Source of the DNA: Luzula sylvatica
Taxonomy: Eukaryota; Streptophyta; Magnoliopsida; Poales; Juncaceae
Length of the DNA stretch: 64,000 bases
Assembly (NCBI GenBank): GCA_946800325.1
Contig: OX326961.1
Coordinates: 38,996,543 to 39,060,542 of the forward strand
Reading direction: 5' to 3'
Shown: positions 10,996-22,639 of the stretch, piece after piece
Layout of the letters: each line of letters opens with the position of its first letter
How positions within the stretch are numbered: position 1 is the stretch's first letter
Translations under genes and position numbers: made by a program
Notes under the pieces: model-generated
Told to the model about the DNA's origin: nothing
The model's database searches: none
Seen by the model: only the letters and a program-made list of their open reading frames with translations

Positions 10996-12402
10996 TGTTG
11001 GTTAATTCTAACCTAGAGGGGGGTAAATTCGGCAATCTAACTTATACTTAGTATAGATTTGAACCTAATTTACGGTGCGGAATAAATAATAATTTGGATG
11101 ATAAAGATGATACCGTACAAACACTTTGACACAAGATGTTTGTTTACGAAGTTCGGTAGGTGGTTGCTTTGTAGCTTTAACTCACCCTTTACTCGCTTAA
11201 TTGACCGACTCAATTATTCGCGAGTACCTACGTCTCCGGGAATGCCTTGTGCCTCTTTTTGGCCTTCGATTGAATTCCAACTCAACTCGATTACAAGGAT
11301 TTGCCTAGATCGATTTACACGCTTCTATCGATCTATAGCTTAGGCTCTTTACAATTTGTTGCACTAGCCTATTACACTTTTTCACTAATCGAGCTACAAC
11401 GTGATCGGTCACGTGAGTGGGATACGATTAGTGGAGAATATCGAAAGTAGATCAACGATCTAAAGAGGTTTCTCAAGCTATCAATGGATATAGATAATCA
11501 CAGCTTAGGGTTTCTCTCTTTTTAGGTTTGAAAGTTTGAAAATGAGGAAGTGAGAGAGAGAGACCCATGAAGGATTCTATTTATACTCTCTATAGAAATC
11601 CTTCAGAAAACTTGCAGTGCGTTCGAACGCATACAGTCCGTTCAGAACGCACTTGAAGTTTGCACTAGCCGTTTCAAAATAACGTGCAAGTACATCTTGG
11701 GTCCGTTCAAACGGACAATGTCCGTTCGTAACGGACTCAATTATACATAGCATTTTGCGTTCACAGGAACACGAGTCCGTTCAACGCACTGAAAAGTGGG
11801 TGAACGGATTCCAGGTTGTCCGTTCGAACGCACATGTGTGTTCGTTCGAACGCACATATCCCTGTGACATATTTCCGTTCACAGGAAAGATTGTCCGTTC
11901 AACGCACTCAGAAGGTGAGTGAACGGATTCTAATTGTCCGTTCGAACGGACATGATTATTCGTTCGAACGCACACATCCCTGTGACACGTTTGGTTCTAA
12001 TCAAGCTTTACAGTTTTGATATTTAGCAAGTCCGTTCTGAACGGACTTTGAGTTCGTTCAGAACGCACTTCCTGCTTGACTGAACTCTTTGTTATTTTGA
12101 ACATGATTTTACTTGAGTTCTACTAGGTTTGTACCTATGGTTTATTTGTGGCGTATCCCACTCACGGAAGGCTTCAACATCTTGAGTCTTGATGTATTCC
12201 AATGGCCTTCCTTGTGTTCTTCTTTTCTTGTTTATCTTGAGACTTCATGTCCTGATTCTTGATGTAATCCAATGAACTCCTCCTTCACAAGTCCTCCTTC
12301 ATCTTCGTATCGTACCTATGTTATCCTGCACTTTTCTGGATGTATACATTAGTACTGACAGTGTTTTGAAATAATCAAACTACCAGGAAATTTGAACCAA
12401 CA
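10996..12402 (-). repeat. 3' LTR of the Sirevirus-like element
   Basis: 1407 bp, offset from the other LTR by a constant 5512 bp with no length difference. The same palindrome cluster lies at ~11620-12075. Confidence 0.92.
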
Positions 12403-12403
12403 A

Positions 12404-12570
12404 ACTCCCCCTTTTGATTAATTTCAAAACACTGTCGGTTCGGAGAGTTTCATCATTTAGTTGAGAACTTTCCGTACGATCGTTTCTCCCCCATTTTGAA
12501 AGAGATCAAAAGGGCCAAGGAGACTTCAACAACGGAAGGCTCCCCCTAAATGCGAGCTCCCCCTCAAAGA
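12404..12570 (-). other. Multiple polypurine tracts before the 3' LTR
   Basis: Read on the minus strand, AAAAGGGGGAG abuts the LTR (12405-12416), and further G-rich purine tracts lie at ~12487-12495, 12541-12547 and 12560-12566. Several purine tracts in a row at this place are a described Sirevirus feature. Confidence 0.75.
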
Positions 12571-13009
12571 ATGAATTGATGAATGTATGAGCTCGTAAAT
12601 ATGATCAAATTCTTTTGTTTTGGAATGATGACAATCTTTTCAAAATTTAGCAGATTTTTAAGAAAATATAACAGTTTTTGTGTGCGTTCTGAACGGAAAA
12701 AGTGATGCGTTCGAACGTACTTGCCTCTGGACTGACACAAATTTCACAGAATTTATACTGATGAGTGTACGAACACTAAATCAAAATAGGATAATAAAAT
12801 GAATGCACAAGTTTACTGACATAATACCATAATTATTCATCAAACACAATTACTCAATAGACCTAATTGTTCAATCATACCGACACATTTATAAGTTCTC
12901 ACATACTCTCATGTATACTCAATACTTTAGACATAACATAACATAATATAATACGACACAACACACAACAACCAATGTTGATCACACTTCATTTGGCTCG
13001 GGTTATGAA
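12571..13009. other. Non-coding 3' region of the Sirevirus-like element
   Basis: AT-rich, no open frame; one diverged CGTTCGAACG-type pair near 12685-12720. Nothing else seen. Confidence 0.6.
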
Positions 13010-14296
13010 TTAATGGTGCGTTCCGAACCTGTTCTCAAGATGAACGTAAAGATCGGCAAATTGACGATCCACGTTCTCAAGCATCCGTGCTTCAGATACA
13101 CGAAACGCATCATGCATTGCTCTTCCGTGTTGCTCCATGCGCTCATTCATTTCGTCGAGCATTTCCTTCACATAGGCAAACCTCTTATCATCCCGTTCCG
13201 TTTGGGTATTTGAGGATTCCCCCTTCCCCACATTTCTCTTTCGTTTGGGAGCCGGTTCTTCACCGCTTTCATCGGTATTGGTTGGGTCGACGTTGTCCTC
13301 TTCCTCATTCAAGGTGTTGCCCTTCGTCCATCGGATAGGATCGCGAGGAAGGTGATACGCCACCGCATCCTTTGCGGAGTCAATAATCCATCCTAGGATG
13401 CTCGGCGAATACCGATATCCAAACCGTCGGAGGTTTGCATCGGATGCGAGGTTGATTGGTGATTTCGGACGAAAATCCCAATCGCTCAGTGGTATCTCAA
13501 TACCTTGGAGTTCCATCATACGAGCAATCAATGTTCTGTATGGCAAGGACGCGTTCTTATGACTCATAACACTTTCCATGTGGCTTGTGATGAGAAAAGG
13601 CACGTGGATGGGTAATTGATCCTTGTACCACATGCGATGCAAGAGTATAATATCCCGCTGTTCGAGATTCATCTTAAATTTTTCTGAGGGAGTGAGAATG
13701 TTATTACCAATGGCCCAGATAAACTGTTCATGGGCGGCCAAGTGAGATGCCCCTTGCCCAGGTTTGATACCCGTGATGGCAGCTTCGAGTCTTGCCTTGC
13801 GAGTGTCGTAGATTTTCTCTCCGCCGTCCCTTAGTCCGAGCAAAACAGTCAAGTTTTTGATAGAGATTTCGACATCTTCACCGAGGATGTATGACGTTAC
13901 CTTCTCTTCGTCACGGTGGAATTCAGCGTTTGCGTAAAATAGTCGCGTGATTACATCATGCGATTTGACGTTTAGGCATGCTAAATTCGCGAATCCCCAT
14001 GTACGTTCGATTTCCTCGACTTTGTCGAGGAGGTGATGTATGTTTGGCGGAAACTCGTAGTAGTAGCATGGAGCAATTGGTCTCTTGGATACCCATTCAT
14101 TGAAGAGGATACCAGCCTCCTGAGTTCGAAACAGATGCTCGTTGTTTGGGTCAGAGAAGTCATAGTCACTTTGAATGCGTTCTTCAAGAGTAGGCTTCTT
14201 TGCCGCTTGTTTCATTCTTCTTTGAGCGTTCGAACTCTCGCCTACTATCTTCTTCCCCTTTGCCTTGGCTTTCGATCTCGAGTTTGAGGCGTCCAT
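13010..14296 (-). CDS. Second ORF of the Sirevirus-like element: plant-transposon-type protein (~428 aa)
   Basis: Reading leftwards, the best start is the ATG at 14296 (MDASNSRSKAKAKGKKIVGE). An in-frame ATG at 14467 exists, but the added residues look like a translated pyrimidine-rich leader. The N-terminus is basic and lysine-rich, possibly nuclear. The middle (~80-330) is globular, with motifs such as LFRTQEAGILFNEWVSKRPI and RLFYANAEFHRDEEKVTSYI. It resembles the family annotated in plants as 'putative plant transposon protein' (Transposase_32-like). The C-terminus is acidic, then has KRKRN and a helical tail ending GTHH. No catalytic residues are evident. It occupies the post-gag position where some Sireviruses carry an extra (env-like) ORF. 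Family recall is from memory only. Confidence 0.7.
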   Translation of the reverse strand: MDASNSRSKAKAKGKKIVGESSNAQRRMKQAAKKPTLEERIQSDYDFSDPNNEHLFRTQEAGILFNEWVSKRPIAPCYYYEFPPNIHHLLDKVEEIERTWGFANLACLNVKSHDVITRLFYANAEFHRDEEKVTSYILGEDVEISIKNLTVLLGLRDGGEKIYDTRKARLEAAITGIKPGQGASHLAAHEQFIWAIGNNILTPSEKFKMNLEQRDIILLHRMWYKDQLPIHVPFLITSHMESVMSHKNASLPYRTLIARMMELQGIEIPLSDWDFRPKSPINLASDANLRRFGYRYSPSILGWIIDSAKDAVAYHLPRDPIRWTKGNTLNEEEDNVDPTNTDESGEEPAPKRKRNVGKGESSNTQTERDDKRFAYVKEMLDEMNERMEQHGRAMHDAFRVSEARMLENVDRQFADLYVHLENRFGTHH

Positions 14297-14479
14297 GGCT
14301 GTTGTTGAAGGTTTTAGTTTTTCTGAGAGAGAGAGAGAGAGTTTTGGAAGAGAAACAAGGAGAGAGAATGAAGGGGTGGGGGCTAAGTAACTGAAGAGAT
14401 CTTGTCCCTTCAGGTCGCGTTGTAAGGAAAAGGGGCCATCACATCCATTGAATGCAGTCGGTTGCATGTGGACGAAGAG

Positions 14480-15040
14480 TTATTACGACGAGTCCGTTCG
14501 AACGCACTTCTCAAGTTCGTTGGAACGCATTCATGTCTGAGAAAAGGCGCTATTTTGAGTTTTTAAGTTGTATCTAGGAAGTTGTTAAGTCCGTTCGAAC
14601 GGACTCTTATGTGCGTCAGAACGCACACACAACGTAGAAGAGGCGCCAGAATATGAAAAGGCGCGAGTGTAAGGGTTCGAAGTAGATTCGCTGAGTGAGG
14701 CATGTGCGTTCGAATGCATTAGTTGTTCGTTCGAACGCACTGAACACTGTTGACACTAAGAGTCGGTGCCAAAGTATGATCCAGCGCCATAATCCTATAA
14801 TTCACTTTTCCGTTCGGAACGCATTCAGTTGTACGTTCGAACGCACTTGATCCTGGTAGGAAAATTAGATGGCGCCACAGTTTAACTGACTTTGGGTCTC
14901 ATCGTTCGGTCATCCGTTGAGAACGCATTTTAATCCGTTCGACCGGACTTGAGACTGTTAAGAGGGTATTTGGTGACTTCATTTGTCCGTTCCCAACGCA
15001 CATGTTTTTCGTTCGAACGGACTGGTTCCTGAAGTGTGAT
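14480..15040. repeat. Palindrome-rich spacer between the two ORFs
   Basis: About ten imperfect copies of GTCCGTTCGAACGGAC / GTGCGTTCGAACGCAC alternate with ~40-60 bases of other sequence. The same palindromes fill part of each LTR, which indicates a common, non-coding function or common spread. Confidence 0.85.
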
Positions 15041-15232
15041 CACTGGACTGATATCGTTATTTATTTATTGAGACAAGTGTTCCAACGTACTCCTCTATTA
15101 ACACATGTGATGTATCTATATAATACTTGACCAGTTTGGCTCGAATTCAATTTAGCCCATTTCCTATACTCCCCTTACAAATTTGGTTTTAAGGTGAGGG
15201 ATACTAAGGAGTATAGTGTTTCAAATTAGGGC

Positions 15233-16438
15233 TTAAGCCCTAGGAGGTCCTATACCAAACGACGTAGAGGGACCCATCGAGTGACGATCTTTACGCATCC
15301 ATATTGAGTTTGACGTTACTTTTGGATTGCGAAGATCACAACTTGTTGAGACATGACCCGTTTTGCAACAATAGTTACAAAATGCTACGGTGGGCTTATT
15401 TGTGGGTGTGGTACTCTTCACAAAATAGTCCGAGAGTTGATTCGGATTACTTCTCTTAGGATTTATCGATTTTGGCAATTGATAAAGGTTATTTGATTTC
15501 AATTTGGTTTGCTTAAAATTATTTTGTTTAAATTGTTTATGTGTGTTGGTGAAATGTTTGGGAGGCCCTTGTTGATATGAAGCTTCGGTGTAGTTTGTCA
15601 CTTCATAGAAATACCCATTTGGTCCCCTTTTGAACAAGCAATCGGTTCTTCCCAAATTAGTATGTCTAGATTGTGAATTTTGTGTATAATGATTTTTCTT
15701 ATAATTATTATTGACACGCTTAGGTTGATCATTTTTAGCATATTTACCTTTGTTGTAATCATGGTACATAAAAGCATTTCCATGACTACTTACTCTATGG
15801 TTTTCCCATTTAGATTTTTGATTTTGAGATATCGAAAGGTTGGGATTATTATTGCTAATTTTCTTATGTCCTAAACTAGATTTATCATTGGGCTTTTGTC
15901 CCGTTAATGACGATTTTAAGACATCATCCAATGAAGGGGGAATCAATGCAATCATTGTACATGCCCTCTTCAAGGACTCATTTTCAACTTTCATAGTTTG
16001 AATTTCGACTTTTAAATGAGAAATCTCACATTTTAGGGTTTTACATTCACATTTTGAAAATCCTTTAAATTCATTTATTTGAGTTTTGTATGCCAAAATG
16101 GATAGCTCAAGAGAAGCTACCTTATCCTTGAGAGCTTGGGTGGGACTTTCAAGTTTACCCTCATTTAGTTGAGAGTTACCTTCATCCCTAAGAAACTCGT
16201 CACAAGATTCGATTTCTAGTTTGGATGCAGGAGAAAATTCAGGTCTGGGTAATGATTTGATACCATATAGAGAGTTCGTACGTACCTCATAACTTTTGTC
16301 ATGTGTCGAGCTTAGAGTGGGAGAGGAAGGTTCTGCGTCTGCAATTATGGGCTGGTGGTGTGTCGAAGTTAGACCTCGTTCAATACGGAGAGAGTGAATG
16401 GCTGCTTCCACCGCGCTCATGGGATTAATTTCAGCCAT
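15233..16438 (-). CDS. gag: Gag-like nucleocapsid protein of the Sirevirus-like element (401 aa)
   Basis: The ATG at 16438 lies ~55 bases after the primer-binding site. Residues ~100-165 are heptad-rich (LKDKVASLELSILAYKTQIN), a likely coiled coil. Residues 200-345 are basic and N/K/Q-rich. A CCHC zinc knuckle (C354, C357, H362, C367; CNYCCKTGHVSTSC) binds RNA in retroviral-type Gag proteins. The tail IWMRKDRH resembles the W-x-x-K end of Sirevirus Gag. The usual N-terminal capsid (UBN2-type) domain is not recognisable; the first ~95 residues are unrelated. It probably packages the element RNA using an autonomous partner's enzymes. The frame is open and intact. Confidence 0.82.
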   Translation of the reverse strand: MAEINPMSAVEAAIHSLRIERGLTSTHHQPIIADAEPSSPTLSSTHDKSYEVRTNSLYGIKSLPRPEFSPASKLEIESCDEFLRDEGNSQLNEGKLESPTQALKDKVASLELSILAYKTQINEFKGFSKCECKTLKCEISHLKVEIQTMKVENESLKRACTMIALIPPSLDDVLKSSLTGQKPNDKSSLGHKKISNNNPNLSISQNQKSKWENHRVSSHGNAFMYHDYNKGKYAKNDQPKRVNNNYKKNHYTQNSQSRHTNLGRTDCLFKRGPNGYFYEVTNYTEASYQQGPPKHFTNTHKQFKQNNFKQTKLKSNNLYQLPKSINPKRSNPNQLSDYFVKSTTPTNKPTVAFCNYCCKTGHVSTSCDLRNPKVTSNSIWMRKDRHSMGPSTSFGIGPPRA

Positions 16439-16493
16439 TAGATCGTAAAGTACAAGTTTATCCTTAATAAATTTAAGAGATGGTTAGTACCCT

Positions 16494-16505
16494 GCTCTGA
16501 TACCA
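16494..16505 (-). other. Primer-binding site (initiator-Met tRNA type)
   Basis: Read on the minus strand this is TGGTATCAGAGC, complementary to the 3' end of plant initiator methionine tRNA. It lies two bases inside the LTR at 16508 and so fixes the direction of the element. Confidence 0.9.
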
Positions 16506-16507
16506 AT

Positions 16508-17914
16508 TGTTGGTTAATTCTAACCTAGAGGGGGGTAAATTCGGCAATCTAACTTATACTTAGTATAGATTTGAACCTAATTTACGGTGCGGAATAAATA
16601 ATAATTTGGATGATAAAGATGATACCGTACAAACACTTTGACACAAGATGTTTGTTTACGAAGTTCGGTAGGTGGTTGCTTTGTAGCTTTAACTCACCCT
16701 TTACTCGCTTAATTGACCGACTCAATTATTCGCGAGTACCTACGTCTCCGGGAATGCCTTGTGCCTCTTTTTGGCCTTCGATTGAATTCCAACTCAACTC
16801 GATTACAAGGATTTGCCTAGATCGATTTACACGCTTCTATCGATCTATAGCTTAGGCTCTTTACAATTTGTTGCACTAGCCTATTACACTTTTTCACTAA
16901 TCGAGCTACAACGTGATCGGTCACGTGAGTGGGATACGATTAGTGGAGAATATCGAAAGTAGATCAACGATCTAAAGAGGTTTCTCAAGCTATCAATGGA
17001 TATAGATAATCACAGCTTAGGGTTTCTCTCTTTTTAGGTTTGAAAGTTTGAAAATGAGGAAGTGAGAGAGAGAGACCCATGAAGGATTCTATTTATACTC
17101 TCTATAGAAATCCTTCAGAAAACTTGCAGTGCGTTCGAACGCATACAGTCCGTTCAGAACGCACTTGAAGTTTGCACTAGCCGTTTCAAAATAACGTGCA
17201 AGTACATCTTGGGTCCGTTCAAACGGACAATGTCCGTTCGTAACGGACTCAATTATACATAGCATTTTGCGTTCACAGGAACACGAGTCCGTTCAACGCA
17301 CTGAAAAGTGGGTGAACGGATTCCAGGTTGTCCGTTCGAACGCACATGTGTGTTCGTTCGAACGCACATATCCCTGTGACATATTTCCGTTCACAGGAAA
17401 GATTGTCCGTTCAACGCACTCAGAAGGTGAGTGAACGGATTCTAATTGTCCGTTCGAACGGACATGATTATTCGTTCGAACGCACACATCCCTGTGACAC
17501 GTTTGGTTCTAATCAAGCTTTACAGTTTTGATATTTAGCAAGTCCGTTCTGAACGGACTTTGAGTTCGTTCAGAACGCACTTCCTGCTTGACTGAACTCT
17601 TTGTTATTTTGAACATGATTTTACTTGAGTTCTACTAGGTTTGTACCTATGGTTTATTTGTGGCGTATCCCACTCACGGAAGGCTTCAACATCTTGAGTC
17701 TTGATGTATTCCAATGGCCTTCCTTGTGTTCTTCTTTTCTTGTTTATCTTGAGACTTCATGTCCTGATTCTTGATGTAATCCAATGAACTCCTCCTTCAC
17801 AAGTCCTCCTTCATCTTCGTATCGTACCTATGTTATCCTGCACTTTTCTGGATGTATACATTAGTACTGACAGTGTTTTGAAATAATCAAACTACCAGGA
17901 AATTTGAACCAACA
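16508..17914 (-). repeat. 5' LTR of the Sirevirus-like element (element reads right to left)
   Basis: 1407 bp. It contains a minus-strand TATA sequence (TATAAATA, 17090-17097), about a dozen CGTTCGAACG-type palindromes between ~17130 and 17590, and ends at AACCAACA next to AGATG. Confidence 0.92.
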
Positions 17915-17919
17915 AGATG

Positions 17920-19277
17920 TACATGCAATTTTATTTGACACCGATTGGCTACAAAAGATGACGTGGCACTCTGGTATTGTAGTAAATTGTTTGTAAAATA
18001 GTATAGTAGAATTAATTGTTGGACGCGCACGAATTAAGATGAATCAATGAAATAAAGTGGATCAAATAGTTGGAGCATTTCTGCTCGTAATGTTGTATGG
18101 CGAGTAATTCGAAAAACAATTTGATTTTTAAAAAAGTTCTAAATTTAGTCCAGAACGATTTTAAAAATACGACGAGTTAATTATCTTCAAAATGTATATT
18201 CTTCGATTTAAAAAAAAAATTGTAATGCATATCACCTTTAAAATGTCCTAAATTGATTGATGTGTTGGCGTATGTATTAATGATTGTGGTAAATCATGAC
18301 TATTTAATTTTTTCTATCATATATAAGAAAAGAAAGTAAAAAAAATTCACCGTTTCACACATCATTAATTTATTTAATATGTTTTACAACTTTGTTTACC
18401 ACCATATGAAATTTAAATCTATAAATTTGAAAAAAAATATATTGGTACCATTTAACATGTGTTAAACGGATACATGAATAAAACAATCGTAAAAAATAAA
18501 CAAAAATATAATAATGAAAATGAAAATAATAATTTCACAAAAATTAGAAAATAAAAATGAAAATAAAATAATAAAAATTTGTTCAAATAAATATAACTTA
18601 TCATGTGTTAAATTAAATATAATAAAAATATTTAATAAAGCAAATTATTTTTTAATAATTTGGTTTACCACATAATCAATGTGGTTTACCACATAATAAA
18701 TATAGTTTGCCACCTAATTTAAAATTTAATGCATTTATTATATATTGCCAACACATCAATACATTGAGGGGATATTAGAGGGGGCAAATATAATTTTTTT
18801 TAAAAAAATGACAAAATTTACTAGATTTTAAAATTTTGCCAGTTAAATTTTTAATTAATCATCGAATTCTGAAGATACGGTGGATTAAGTTGAGTTAATT
18901 GTGTTAAAAAATCCAAAAATTTATAATTCCGGCCTAGATTTAATTGATGTTTGACACGCTCATACAAAAAAATTCTTATTTAAACGAAGCTTTTTCTCAG
19001 AATCTCGACCAAAAGAAAATGTGGGCATCCGCAATTTCAAAGGTATAGAAAAAACGAAACAACATAATTGTCAATAGAAAAAGAACAACAACCTGCCTGG
19101 TGAAGCAACAAATCAAGACGCTACGATAAGTCGGATGTATTGTTAACTATTTACTATCCATTAGTAAGGGAGAATGTAATGCTTCTACCGCTACAATTAT
19201 TTAATAAAATAACATAACTGCAAGAACACATCTCGTGCTCCAGATTATCTTCAACAAAAATTGATGCTCTTACTTTT
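17920..19277. repeat. Dispersed repeat R1, second copy, interrupted
   Basis: 18016-18250 and 18780-19277 match 55876-56070 and 56070-56556. Between them, ~18250-18780 is extra AT-rich sequence absent from the third copy, so it is an insertion here or a deletion there. No coding capacity. Confidence 0.7.
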
Positions 19278-20900
19278 TGTTGGAATTTGTGTGATATTTC
19301 TTGGGACAAGCATTATAATTCTTGATATCAATATTTTTGCAGAATTGTTTTCATGTATTCACATTTGTTTTTCCCTGATTTGGAAAAATAACGTTGATTT
19401 GGCAGAATTTTGTTGATCTAGCTGTTTTGCTATCTAATTAAGCAAAACACATGTTGTTGATAAGTTCAAATCCGGAATAATAAATCAAGTTTAATTAGCT
19501 CAAATAAGTTTAGAGAAAGTTATTTTAAGGAAAGAAATTTAAGAAATAATTATAGGGCAGGTTTTATTATAAGGATAATTTAAGAAATAATTTTAAGACA
19601 ATGTTTTAATTGCTTGTATTCCAAGTTTATGGAGCCTATAAATAAGACTTAGATGTTTAGCAATTCATATAGCAAAATATCAATTAGAAAAAAGATAAAG
19701 ATTTGTAAGAGCCTATTGTAATTATAAGAGAGAGTTTTGTTTATTAGAAATCCCTATATGAATTCATAATTGAATCCCGCAATACCAACAAATTGGCATC
19801 AGAGCGATGACGAGTTCTGGGAGTGCTTTTGGCCATATTACCGCTATCGCGATTGACGAAGATAAATTACGAAGTATGGAGTATCCAGATGCGGACGTTA
19901 CTCGGTGCGCAAGATGTTTGAGAGATAGTCGAAGTTGGCTACACGGAACCGGTTGTCGAAACGGAGCAGACAATAAACCAGTTGAAAGCAATGAAAGAGA
20001 AACGAGTGAAGGACAAGACCGCCATGTACCTGTTGTACCAAGTTGTAGACGAGTCGGGTTTTCAGAAGATTGCCGGTGCAAAAACTTCTAAGAAAGCATG
20101 GGACACGTTGGAGAGAGTGTTCCAGGGTGCCGGCCGAGTGAAGCAAGTGAGGCTTCATACTTTGTGAGGAGAATTGGAGTCCATGAAGATAAAGGAATCG
20201 GAGGGAGTGTCCAATTACATCTCGCATGTACAAGCAGTGGCGAATCAGTTAAAGGGAAACGGAGAAGCTGTAACTGAAGCAAGAGTTCTTGAGAAGATTC
20301 TACGGTCATTGACCGAGAAGTTCGAAAACGTGGTGTGCGCTATTGAAGAGTCAAAAGATTTAGATCAAATGACCGTTGATGAACTGGAAGGTTCACTCGA
20401 AGCACACGAGCAACGAAGAAAAAGAAGGAGAACAAGTCACATAAGGAGGCTCTGCAAGTCAAGACGATCATAGATGAAGACAAGGCGATGTACGCTGAGA
20501 ACAATCGAGGAAGAGGACGCGACCGAGGAGGTCGATTTGGTGGTCGAGACAGAGGCGGAAACTATAATTCCGAAGAAAAGAAGCAAACCGAATCAGCAAA
20601 ATTGACGCGGCCGAAGATGAGGTCGTGGACGAGAAAGCTGGTTGAGTCGAGCAAGTGTCGAGTGTTACAACTGCGGCAAACATGGACACTACGCGAAGGA
20701 GAAAATGACAACTAGTAGAAAAAGAGGCAAATGATGGTATTCTCATGATGGCTCACAAAGATACCACATCGGAGAGCGATACTATATGGTACCTCGACAC
20801 CGGCGCAAGCAACAACATGTGCGGGTACAAACACCTTTTTCATAGATATGAAGGAGATAGACGATGGGCACGTCTCATTTGGAGACGCGTCAAAGGTCCA
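19278..20900 (+). mobile_element. Copia-type LTR retrotransposon, 5' part only
   Basis: A probable LTR (19278-19790; starts TGTTGGAATTTGTG, ends ACCAACA, TATA-like signal at ~19636) is followed by a primer-binding site TGGCATCAGAGC (~19794-19805; one mismatch from the methionine form) and a gag/protease reading frame. The element is cut at 20900 by a Gypsy insertion; no 3' half is found beyond it. The LTR's left part is also in the R1 copy at 56556-56730, so R1 may contain a relic of this LTR. Confidence 0.75.
19807..20900 (+). pseudogene. gag: Copia gag-protease remnant
   Basis: Starts MTSSGSAFGHITAI just after the primer site. It then continues across frameshifts with the UBN2-type capsid region (AMYLLYQVVDESGFQKIAGA, then LEKILRSLTEKFENVVCAIE) and a basic GRGRDRGGRFGGRDRGG stretch. 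A zinc knuckle follows (CYNCGKHGHYAKE) in which the last cysteine is replaced by lysine. The aspartic protease motif WYLDTGASNNMCG (~20789-20827) comes last. There is at least one stop (TGA at ~20165-20167) and several frame changes. It is not functional. Confidence 0.85.
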
Positions 20901-22613
20901 TGACGCAGATGGTGCCATGTCATCCATAGGAATAAACTTGTGTTAAATTGGAGTTGGATATCGTTATAGTAATCTGGTCAAGTTAGGGAAATATGGTAGT
21001 TAATAGCATGCATGGAGAATCTAGGAAATTAAGTAAGAGTTATTATAATGCATGAACACTCTTGGGGCTGAAGTAGAGTTGATTACTTTTATTATTGTTC
21101 TTGTTTTTATGTTTTAGTACTCTATATAAAGAGTTCTCATTTTATGTAAGAAGCAGAATTATATGAATGAAAATTATCTTTGTTTTGAGTTGAATTATTT
21201 CACTCTTTTTCTCTTGAGACTCCGGAAAGTCAGAGAGTTGTATCGTTTGTATTTGCTGTCCTAGATCGTACAATGCTTCGTGTGTAAGTGTTATGGACAT
21301 ATTGCTTGTGATTGTCCAAACCAGCAGATTTTCACTCAAATCGAATAATTGCATGAAGACGAAAAAGTCGACTTCGACTCACCACCAGCATTTGATGTAC
21401 AACCCGATGAAGATGTTACTTATGGAGATATCTGCGAGTTGTTACATATTCAAAAATTGCTTGAGGTGGTGATCAATAAGGAGAGTTGTGATGTGTGGTG
21501 CTATGTTTTTCCAATGGGTACTTGTAATTTTCTCTTGGGACGACCATGCAAATATGATCGAAAAGACGTTCATGGCGGATTTTAAAACGCTTATTCTTTT
21601 GACAAAGGCATGGTCAGGATAATTTCAGGCCCGTCTAGATTAAGGGACGTGTTCAAATAGGGAATTTGGCAAGGCAATTTGTTTCTATCAAAATCAGAAT
21701 TTCGTGAAGACGTGAACGAGTATTTGTTTCATTTCCATAATATTTTTGAGCCCGATTGTGGTGTGTTTGATATTCGTATTGGTGTTATTCTTATTCAAGA
21801 AGGACTTCCTATCAATTTCATTACTAAAAGGCTCTCAAATCTGCAAAAAAATATTCGACTTATGACGAGGAGTTTTATGCACTTGTCCAAGCATTGGAAC
21901 AATGGATGCACTATTTTATGTCTAAGGAATTCATTCTCTATTCCGATCAGAAGCACATAGGCAACGTGAATTTATTGAAGCAACAAGTGAACGTAAACAT
22001 ACACAAGCAGAAGAATTATTATGAGAAGAACGCTAATAACAAGCACAGAGAGTATTTTTGTCGAGGACATTATGGAAAACTTAAACCACGTGAAGATAAG
22101 GCTTTAAGACGAATTGGAGATATTTTCTACAACGTGGATTTACGAAAAAAAACATATGGTGAGGAGAACGTTTACTACGAGGAATCATTCTCGTAATCAT
22201 GGAGAAGATGGGAAAAACTCGAGGACGAGTTCTTTTCAACAAGGGGGGAATGACGCAGAAGGTGCCATGTCATTCATAGGAATAAACTTACGTTAAATTG
22301 AAGTTGGATATCGTTATAGAATCTGGTCAAGTTAGGGAAATATGGTAGTAATAGCATGCATGGAGAATCTAGGAAATGAAGTAAGAGCTATTATAATGCA
22401 TGGTGACTCTTGGGGCTGAAGTAGAGTTAATTACTTTTATTATTGTTCTTGTTTTTGTGTCTTAGTACTCTATATAAAGAGCTCTCATTTTGTGTAAGAA
22501 GCAGAATTATATGAATGAAAATTATCTTTGTTTTGAGTTGAATTAGTTCACTCTTTTTCTCTTGAGACTCCGGGAAGTCAGAGAGTTGTGTCGTTTGTAT
22601 TTGCTGTCCTAGA
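20901..22613 (+). mobile_element. Ty3/Gypsy element, heavily deleted, nested in the Copia protease
   Basis: Direct repeats of ~365 bp (20901-21265 and 22251-22613) both start TGACGCAG. The second is preceded by the purine tract AAGGGGGGAA (22241-22250). The TATA sequence (TATATAAA) is conserved in both. The repeats share sequence only up to CTAGA and do not end in CA, and I find no target duplication, so the right end or its flank has been lost. The LTRs differ at roughly two dozen places, so it is older than the 7317 element. Confidence 0.85.
21266..22250 (+). pseudogene. Gypsy internal remnant: gag knuckle, protease, RNase H, integrase tail
   Basis: Collinear pieces of a Gypsy polyprotein occupy less than 1 kb. 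They are a zinc-knuckle end (CYGHIACDCPNQQ), a protease-side segment (CYVFPMGTCNFLLGRPCKYD), an RNase H piece (GVILIQEGLPINFITKRLSN), and the integrase C-terminal region with NANNKHREYF. Large deletions removed reverse transcriptase and the integrase core. The primer site is also gone, since the 5' LTR joins the gag end directly. Several stops are present. Confidence 0.8.
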
Positions 22614-22639
22614 ACTATCTCTTGTTCGTATTAATCTAG

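Larger units (their letters stand above)
10996..17914 (-). mobile_element. Sirevirus-like Copia LTR retrotransposon lacking pol
   Basis: Two 1407-bp direct repeats (10996-12402 and 16508-17914) start TGTTGGTT and end AACCAACA, flanked by a 5-bp duplication AGATG (10991-10995 and 17915-17919). Everywhere I compared the repeats they are identical, so the insertion is very recent. A minus-strand primer-binding site (16494-16505), gag-like and second ORFs, and purine tracts next to 12402 show it is read right to left. Protease, integrase and reverse transcriptase are absent, so it must have been moved by an autonomous relative. Repeated palindromes and multiple purine tracts are traits known from Sireviruses. 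Confidence 0.93.

Noticed and set aside
11098..12019. Open frames of 64-81 codons repeated in both Sirevirus-like LTRs
   Set aside because: They occur identically only because the LTRs are identical; those through the palindromes read repeated CVRSN-type words on both strands. No evidence of coding.
13013..14394. Several plus-strand open frames opposite the second ORF of the Sirevirus-like element
   Set aside because: Shadow frames of the minus-strand 428-aa ORF.
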